Assembly: GCA_017453705.1 (NCBI GenBank)
Contig: JAFTEK010000001.1
Span: 1 to 10,469 of the forward strand
Length of the DNA: 10,469 nt
From: Treponema sp.
Lineage (GTDB): Bacteria > Spirochaetota > Spirochaetia > Treponematales > Treponemataceae
Reading direction: 5' to 3'
Shown here: piece after piece, positions 5,652-10,469 of the stretch
Position numbering within the stretch: the first letter of the stretch is position 1
How the letters are laid out: the number at the start of each line of letters is the position of its first letter
Notes under the pieces: generated by a model
Database searches by the model: none
Told to the model about the DNA's origin: nothing
The model's input: the letters and a program-made list of their open reading frames with translations, nothing else
Position numbers and translations under genes: made by a program

Positions 5652-6533
5652 TTAATCTATATCAATGTTATACTTAATCTGATGGCTTTCACCCAATATA
5701 TCAACGACAAAGACAGACAAAGTAGAATGTCCATGTGCAAGATGAATAACAGATAGCAACCTTCTTTTAGAATCAGGGTATAACTCCCTAACTGAATATT
5801 TCTCATTCCCTTGGACACAAAGGGAGCCTTTACTTTCAATCAAGTTATCATAACTTACAGTCTCTACGGTCAGACCGTTCAAGGCTACCTGCGTCTTATA
5901 GGGAACAGCTACATCCTGCCGGTCATGGTAGAGCCTGTAAGTTCCAGAGGGAAGATTGCGTTCGTTAAGAAGGTAGTGAGTATTCCCATCCCTGTCATCC
6001 AAGCTCAAACTGCCTATAAATAATTCAAGCTCCTTACCAATCCTAGGCATAAGAAGCCTTGGATTTATGCATCCCTTGTTCACTGTGTCCAGCACCTGAA
6101 ACTCCAGCCCACTCTCGCCTTCATGCCAAGCAGAATTCCCGCTCTCACCTATTTTGCTACCAGCCGAGATACTCCCGCTCATGCTTTTAGGCAAACTGTC
6201 ATCGTCCAGATTGCCGTAAACAGTAGAAATGCCATCTCCATGTGCTATGACCACAGCGTTTCCCAACGGGGAATCAAACCAACCATAATCAGACGTATGA
6301 CCGCCTATAACAATTGCAAGCTCTCCGGAATCAGCAGCTTTGACATCGGATGAACTTTCGTTAAAGACGATAGAGGACTCTATTCTCCCTCCCCTAAGTT
6401 GGGCAAAATATGAACGGAAAGAATCAGCATTTGTTTCATCCTGAGGCCAGTCAAAGGCACTTGAAAAACCCATGCCCAAGGCAGCAAGAGTCGTCACAGA
6501 CACAAATCCCTTACAAAGGCTAGAAAAAGACAT
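5652..6533 (-). CDS. Secreted LytM/M23-like protein, predicted catalytically inactive
   Basis: This 293-residue protein has an N-terminal hydrophobic signal segment (about residues 9-26, ending FSSAF). A degenerate LytM (peptidase M23) fold spans roughly residues 62-150: AADSGELAIVIGG, then GNAVVIAHGDGISTVYGNL, then SAGSKIGESGNSAWHEGESGLEFQVLD. Active M23 enzymes bind zinc through an HxxxD pair and a late HxH. Here the late motif reads G142-L-E144, the histidine of the YxHL segment is asparagine (YGNL), and no early HxxxD is visible. It is therefore more likely a binding or activator-type LytM protein than an endopeptidase. The C-terminal ~120 residues are not recognised. AAGGAG seven bases before the ATG overlaps the stop codon of the preceding gene (11-bp gap), so the two are coupled. 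It probably acts in the periplasm on, or near, peptidoglycan. Confidence 0.8.
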   Translation of the reverse strand: MSFSSLCKGFVSVTTLAALGMGFSSAFDWPQDETNADSFRSYFAQLRGGRIESSIVFNESSSDVKAADSGELAIVIGGHTSDYGWFDSPLGNAVVIAHGDGISTVYGNLDDDSLPKSMSGSISAGSKIGESGNSAWHEGESGLEFQVLDTVNKGCINPRLLMPRIGKELELFIGSLSLDDRDGNTHYLLNERNLPSGTYRLYHDRQDVAVPYKTQVALNGLTVETVSYDNLIESKGSLCVQGNEKYSVRELYPDSKRRLLSVIHLAHGHSTLSVFVVDILGESHQIKYNIDID

Positions 6534-6544
6534 AAATATGCTCC

Positions 6545-7633
6545 TTATCGATTGGAAACAGTAAGCCTAGAAATCTTGTTATCCCTGCCGATAAACACAA
6601 ACTTTTCCTTTACCAACAGGAAAGAGTTGACTGCTTTGAAGCTCGTGGAGGAAATAACCTGATCAAATGGCTCCAACACAGTGACCGTGTACTGATTACC
6701 ATCACGGCTCAACACGAACATAAGGCCAAAATCCTTTGATTCCTCAATCTGCACAACAGTTCCAGACAGGGGAACATGTGCACTTCTGGCTTCCTTAAGG
6801 TCAGCGATCCCAAGTCCGCCATTATAGTTATAAAAGACCATACTTGCATCAGAATTGAACTTCACAAGCCTAATTGTATTTGAGTCAGCAGGAAGGTACT
6901 CATGGAACAAAACCTTTGGATGACCTCCCGAAACCCTCTTGGAAACGATAAAACGCTGGGATTTAAGACCACTTATACATCCCACAAGGCTTCCATCCTC
7001 GCTTATTCCTACCCCATATATCGCAGAAAACTCACTGCCTCCGGGATAATACTGCTGGTCTATATCCCCATTGCTCGTTATGGAGACAAGCTGTCCGTCC
7101 GCAAAGCCTATTACGCTCCCCCCTTTGGTAGAAGAAAAAGCTGTTATCGGAGAATAGTCCTCATATTCCCAAATCTTGTCTCCAGAGGAAGAATATCTTG
7201 CCACACTGCTGCCATTCGGAAAAAATACAAAAATCCTGTCATCGGAAAAGAATGGAAAACCGGGAGCATCAAGACTAAGCACAGTGTTTCCATCCGGGGT
7301 CTTAACATCCGTATGAGAGTTATCAGAGGAGTACACGGCATAGTAGACAGGGGAAATGGCCGCATTAAAGCTATACGGAATGCAAGATGCGATTCTGCCG
7401 TCTTCCGAGAAATAACCTATGGCCTGCCCCAACTTAAAGGGAACTAAATCCTCGTCAGACTCAGGAGAAAGCCCCTCCCTGTCTATTGCAATAGTCCAAT
7501 CTGGAGTCAAGTGAATCTCTTCCCTAAGGGGTTTGAACGAGAAGATAATATACAAGAAACAGAAGACTCCGACCAAGACAGCTATCTTGGCCTTAGTGTT
7601 GTCCTTGGCAAGGATAGGATTCTTCCTTTTCAT
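6545..7633 (-). CDS. Membrane-anchored beta-propeller-like protein of unknown function
   Basis: This 362-residue protein has a short basic cytoplasmic tail (MKRKNP...), one membrane helix at about residues 16-33, and a periplasmic body of repeated beta-rich units. The repeats resemble WD40/PQQ-type propeller blades: ISEDGSLVGCIS (210-221), FNSDASMVFYNYNGGLGIADL (259-279), and GDKIWEYEDYSPITAFS (151-167) followed by GGSVIGFADGQLVSI. No catalytic motif is seen. It sits 15 bp after the oligopeptide-binding lipoprotein gene and 11 bp before the LytM-like gene, so all three should be co-transcribed. Its ribosome binding site is weak, suggesting translational coupling to the gene before it. A scaffold or sensor role in the envelope is inference only; no gene family is claimed. 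Confidence 0.7.
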   Translation of the reverse strand: MKRKNPILAKDNTKAKIAVLVGVFCFLYIIFSFKPLREEIHLTPDWTIAIDREGLSPESDEDLVPFKLGQAIGYFSEDGRIASCIPYSFNAAISPVYYAVYSSDNSHTDVKTPDGNTVLSLDAPGFPFFSDDRIFVFFPNGSSVARYSSSGDKIWEYEDYSPITAFSSTKGGSVIGFADGQLVSITSNGDIDQQYYPGGSEFSAIYGVGISEDGSLVGCISGLKSQRFIVSKRVSGGHPKVLFHEYLPADSNTIRLVKFNSDASMVFYNYNGGLGIADLKEARSAHVPLSGTVVQIEESKDFGLMFVLSRDGNQYTVTVLEPFDQVISSTSFKAVNSFLLVKEKFVFIGRDNKISRLTVSNR

Positions 7634-7648
7634 AATCCGGTCGCCCCA

Positions 7649-9199
7649 CTATTCAACCGCATAGATTGCCGACAAATCCAGTGCGTAGAGAGGGTAATCC
7701 TTGCTGCCCTGGAAGTTCTTGTTGTATACGGAGAGCATGGAGATATCCTCCAAAAAGACACTCGCCGCCTCATCGCTAAGAATCTTCTGGCACTGCTTGA
7801 AAAAATCTATTCTCTCATCTTCCCTAGATGTCGCCACAGCCTTCCTGTATGTCTTATCATAGTCAGCATTGGCAAAGCCAACCAAGTTGTTCTTAACACC
7901 AGAACAGTAACGAGCAAGAAAAGCCGTTGGATAGGCATAATGTCCATCAAAAGAAACGACTGTCGCCTCATAGTCCTTTTCTCCATAGACCCGCTGGAGC
8001 CATGTAGCCCAGTCCACCTGCTTTATCTGTGCATCTATGCCTATCTTGGCAAGCTCCGCAACTATGACCTCGGCAGTCCTTACATGGACATTATAGTTGG
8101 AAGGAACTGTAATAGTGAATGAAAAGCCATCTGGATAAGCAGAAGCCGCCAGAAGCTGCCTAGCCTTGGCTTCGTCCTTCATATAGTTAAAGTCAACATC
8201 GCTTGCATAATACTTTGAGAGCGCGGGTATGAGAGGACTAGAAGCCTTGACCCCATAGCCATAGTTAACCGTTCGGATAACGGTTTCCGCGTCAACAATG
8301 TGACAGATTGCCTTCCTGATGTTCTTGTCCTTGAAAGGGCCAAAATTGTTATTGAGCGCGAGAAGCTGCACTGAGTTGGAATTACGGGGATATAGGTTTA
8401 TCTCATCCCTGTCCAGCTGCTCCACTGTATCCGCACTGGCAGAAAAACCATCTATGCTGCCCGCCTGAAAATTCATAAGGAAGTCAGCCTGGCTTGCAAA
8501 AAACTTTATCACGATGGTATCCAAGTGAGCCTTCTTGCCCCAGTAGTTGGAATTTTTCTCAAGCGTAAGATGATCCTGCTCCACATACTCCTTAAAGCTG
8601 AAAGGCCCTGTGCCTATAGGATGCGTCGCAAGATTCTTTGCTTCATTCTGGACAATCGGTGTCGTAAGATACGCTACAAACCCCGCATCGGGATCCGAAA
8701 GCTGGATGGAAAGTGTATCACCAGAGTCATTGAACGAGAACGACTTTATAGCCTTGTAACCGGTCACTCCTCCATCTATCGCCTTTTGTATCGAATAAAG
8801 CACATCATCCTTAGTCAAATCCTTGCCATCATGGAACTTGACCCCCTTGCGAATCCTGAATGTCCATGTTATCTGGTCAGCGGAGACAGAATAGTCTTCA
8901 GCAAGCGCGGGTACAAAGCTACCATCGCTTTCCACCCTGACAAGGCCGTCAAATATATTAAAGCTTATGGATCTGGCATCCGCAGTCATAGACGAAAATG
9001 GGTCAAAATTATTCAGCTCCGTAGCAAATCCAAACACCATCCTGCCCCCTTCTTTAAGCTGGGGAACCCTGTTCGTCTGGTCAACAGATGGCTCTGAGCC
9101 AGAAGTCTTTCCTCCGCAAGACGAAAGAAACAAGACTACAGCACAAAGCAAAATACCATGACTCTTGAAAAAAAACTTTCTTATATCCATAAAATCCAT
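7649..9199 (-). CDS. Oligopeptide-type solute-binding lipoprotein (SBP family 5)
   Basis: This is an OppA/DppA-like binding protein of about 516 residues. From the ATG at 9199, residues 5-28 form a lipoprotein signal peptide with lipobox L25-S-S-C28-G-G. The mature N-terminus GGRMVFGFATELNNFDPF and the block TWTFRIRKGVKFHDGKDLTKDDVLYSI are diagnostic of family 5. The frame stays open upstream to an ATG at 9265, but that codon falls on the -35 and the next ATG (9238) on the -10 of the promoter, so neither can be used. GCGGAG six bases before 9199 picks this start; the ATGs at 9217 and 9190 lack a well-placed site. No Opp/Dpp permease or ATPase is nearby, so it either serves a transporter encoded elsewhere or works with the propeller and LytM-like proteins encoded next. 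The ligand is probably a peptide, but unproven. Confidence 0.92.
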   Translation of the reverse strand: MDFMDIRKFFFKSHGILLCAVVLFLSSCGGKTSGSEPSVDQTNRVPQLKEGGRMVFGFATELNNFDPFSSMTADARSISFNIFDGLVRVESDGSFVPALAEDYSVSADQITWTFRIRKGVKFHDGKDLTKDDVLYSIQKAIDGGVTGYKAIKSFSFNDSGDTLSIQLSDPDAGFVAYLTTPIVQNEAKNLATHPIGTGPFSFKEYVEQDHLTLEKNSNYWGKKAHLDTIVIKFFASQADFLMNFQAGSIDGFSASADTVEQLDRDEINLYPRNSNSVQLLALNNNFGPFKDKNIRKAICHIVDAETVIRTVNYGYGVKASSPLIPALSKYYASDVDFNYMKDEAKARQLLAASAYPDGFSFTITVPSNYNVHVRTAEVIVAELAKIGIDAQIKQVDWATWLQRVYGEKDYEATVVSFDGHYAYPTAFLARYCSGVKNNLVGFANADYDKTYRKAVATSREDERIDFFKQCQKILSDEAASVFLEDISMLSVYNKNFQGSKDYPLYALDLSAIYAVE

Positions 9200-9236
9200 A
9201 AAAAACTCCGCTTCCATCCCAATAATAACGCTTGAC

Positions 9237-9265
9237 ATTGTAGACAAATATCGGCCCTGTGTCAA
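9237..9265 (-). promoter_or_regulatory. Strong sigma-70 promoter of the oligopeptide-binding lipoprotein operon
   Basis: Minus-strand TTGACA (9265-9260) and TACAAT (9242-9237) are separated by exactly 17 bp: a perfect -35 and a 5/6 -10. The -35 begins two bases after the T-run of the preceding terminator, so the two units are packed back to back. The predicted start near 9230 gives a leader of about 30 bases to the ATG at 9199. Confidence 0.85.
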
Positions 9266-9267
9266 AT

Positions 9268-9298
9268 AAAAAAACCTGCCATAGCGGATATGGCAGGT
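9268..9298 (-). terminator. Intrinsic terminator of the sugar-binding protein gene
   Basis: On the minus strand ACCTGCCATA (9298-9289) pairs perfectly over 10 bp with its complement at 9283-9274. The loop is five bases (9288-9284), and the paired arm runs into a T7 tract (9274-9268). A smaller AAAAAGC/GCTTTTT hairpin at 9299-9315 precedes it. Together they close the upstream binding-protein transcript before the next promoter. Confidence 0.92.
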
Positions 9299-9354
9299 AA
9301 AAAGCGTTGCTTTTTTATTTTATTAGGAGGTTTATGTTCACAATAAACGGTAAA

Positions 9355-10469
9355 CTACCTCTTGAGGTTCGGGTACAGCTCCTTTATAGACATATAGAAG
9401 TTATCCCAAGCCTGATCCTCAGTTACAATTCCATTGTAGTAATCGGCCATGGCAGCCTGAAGCTTCTCGCTCATACCCTGGTCATAGGCAGAGATATTGC
9501 TCTTGTCTATCTTCTTAGCATTCTGAAGAAGAAGGGCAAGGTGGTTCTGTCCACCAAGGAATGTATTTTTGTAATTTCCGTTGGCAACCTCAGTCATTGC
9601 AGCCTCATTGTTGGTAAAGTCACCTGTTGCCTCTGAAATCGCCTTGGCAATCTCCTGATCACAGGTCATCGTGTACATTACATCCTTCACAATGTCGAGG
9701 TTGTCTGTTCCACGGGCAGCACAAATCCAAGTTCCACCCCATGAGAAGCCCTGCGGTCCCTCGCAGAAAGCCCAGTCGCCGCAGCTTCCGTTTCCAGCGA
9801 TGGCAGGCTGTGTCTGGTCCTTCTTGGCCCAACCTGCAAGGCAGAAGTCAATGAACCAGCCTGGTCCAAAGTATCCGAAGACCTTTCCGAACTCACCAGC
9901 ACCAGCGGCACTCTCATCAGACCACAGGTTAGCCTTAGCGTTGTAGCCCTTGTCCGTATACTCCTTGGTCTGCTGAATCCAGCGGCGAACCTGGGGATCT
10001 ATGTTTATTTTGCCATTGACAACCCAGGGTGATGACACGTTGTCGGTGAAAACGCGGAAGTCATCATCAAAACCAGAGAGCATATAGTAGCGGTTCTCCT
10101 TCATCTTTGCAGCAACAGCATCAAACTTGTCCCATGTGTCGAGCTGCTTCTGGACTTCCTCCGGCTTATCAGTACCAAGAACCTTCTTGGCAAAGGAACG
10201 GCGGTAGATAAATCCTGCCGGACAAGCCTGCCAAGAGACACCCTTTAGGACTCCCTTGCTATCCGTCATTATATCCTTGGTATACTTGTACATCTGCGAG
10301 AGATCGGAGTCGGAAAGACCTATCTCGCTCTTGACATCAAGGGTGAAGTCAGTGTCAACATACTTGAGAGCATAGTCAGCCTCGACAAGGAAGATGTCAA
10401 TCTTATCATCTGCATCGGCCTTGTCCTGGGCAAGCAGAGCTTCATCAAGCTTGTTCTGGTAGGCATTGC
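9355..10469 (-). CDS. Extracellular sugar-type solute-binding protein, 5' end outside window
   Basis: The reading frame is open from the window edge to the stop at 9357-9355, about 370 codons, so the gene is cut at its N-terminal side. The ATG at 10293 is internal, because the preceding in-frame codons read as normal binding-protein sequence (NKLDEALLAQ, then DIFLVEADYALKYV). The family is the extracellular sugar-binding type (COG1653-like). Segments include VSWQACPAGFIYRRSFAKKVLGT near the ligand cleft, an aromatic-rich block FGYFGPGWFIDFCLAGW, and the C-terminal helices AAMADYYNGIVTEDQAWDNFYMSIKELYPNLKR. Aromatic side chains commonly stack on sugars in this fold. It is the last gene of its transcript. 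Any permeases would lie upstream, beyond the window. The ligand is unknown, and it differs clearly in sequence from the binding protein at 2937-4265. Confidence 0.9.
   Translation of the reverse strand, partial: NAYQNKLDEALLAQDKADADDKIDIFLVEADYALKYVDTDFTLDVKSEIGLSDSDLSQMYKYTKDIMTDSKGVLKGVSWQACPAGFIYRRSFAKKVLGTDKPEEVQKQLDTWDKFDAVAAKMKENRYYMLSGFDDDFRVFTDNVSSPWVVNGKINIDPQVRRWIQQTKEYTDKGYNAKANLWSDESAAGAGEFGKVFGYFGPGWFIDFCLAGWAKKDQTQPAIAGNGSCGDWAFCEGPQGFSWGGTWICAARGTDNLDIVKDVMYTMTCDQEIAKAISEATGDFTNNEAAMTEVANGNYKNTFLGGQNHLALLLQNAKKIDKSNISAYDQGMSEKLQAAMADYYNGIVTEDQAWDNFYMSIKELYPNLKR

Noticed and set aside
6937..6950. A 14-base copy of the operator-flank sequence TCTTGGAAACGATA, also at 4298-4311
   Set aside because: It lies inside the propeller-protein coding region and carries only one half-site, with no palindrome. 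One shared 14-mer in a 10-kb window can arise by chance.
7511..8122. A 203-codon plus-strand open frame across two genes
   Set aside because: It is antisense to the ends of two well-supported minus-strand genes and has no start signal or recognisable domain.
8525..9097. A 190-codon plus-strand open frame
   Set aside because: It is fully antisense to the family-5 binding-protein gene, whose diagnostic motifs are on the minus strand. The plus-strand product is rich in Arg and Ile, as expected of a shadow frame.
9325..9636. Plus-strand AGGAGG followed by ATG at 9334 opening a ~100-codon frame
   Set aside because: The spacing is only three bases, and the frame runs antisense through the well-supported sugar-binding protein gene, encoding no recognisable protein. 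The Shine-Dalgarno match is most likely chance.
9355..10293. Treating the ATG at 10293 as the true start of the sugar-binding protein
   Set aside because: The same frame remains open to the window edge with typical binding-protein residues and no stop, and no signal peptide follows 10293. The gene is truncated by the window.

Overview
All nine recognisable protein genes in this window lie on the minus strand, so transcription runs from high to low coordinates. Gene content suggests a host-associated, sugar-fermenting spirochaete, most likely a Treponema. The signs are several periplasmic solute-binding proteins, a CUT1 sugar transporter without its own ATPase, a catalytically degenerate LytM/M23-like envelope protein, and long palindromic intergenic terminators. 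The genus is an inference from protein character, not a database match.

Layout in order of transcription. (1) 10469-9355: the 3' part of a sugar-type solute-binding protein gene, running off the window and closed by a strong intrinsic terminator at 9268-9298. (2) 9265-9237: a near-consensus sigma-70 promoter driving a tight three-gene run: a family-5 (oligopeptide-type) binding lipoprotein (9199-7649), a membrane-anchored beta-propeller-like protein (7633-6545) and a secreted LytM-like protein lacking its zinc ligands (6533-5652). (3) 5558-4614: an NAD-dependent D-2-hydroxyacid dehydrogenase of the glycerate dehydrogenase/hydroxypyruvate reductase type, ending at an 18-bp perfect inverted repeat. 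(4) 4562-4370: a non-coding stretch crowded with small dyad symmetries and AT-rich tracts. (5) 4367-118: a complete LacI-controlled sugar ABC importer operon (promoter, operator, binding protein, attenuator, two CUT1 permeases, LacI-family repressor). (6) 117-1: a hairpin and a likely promoter for a gene beyond the window.

The clearest regulatory story is the importer operon. A TTGACA/extended -10 promoter is followed directly by a LacI-type operator (core TGGGAACGTTTCCA plus an extra TGGAAACG half-site). A leaky terminator after the binding-protein gene should make binding protein in excess of permease. The last gene, one base after the second permease, is the LacI-family regulator, which suggests negative feedback with substrate induction. 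No ATPase is present, so a shared MsmK/UgpC-type ATPase encoded elsewhere is expected.

No defence system, CRISPR array, insertion sequence, rRNA or tRNA gene was seen. The least explained parts are the propeller/LytM-like pair behind an orphan oligopeptide-binding lipoprotein, and the dyad-rich intergenic region at 4404-4610.
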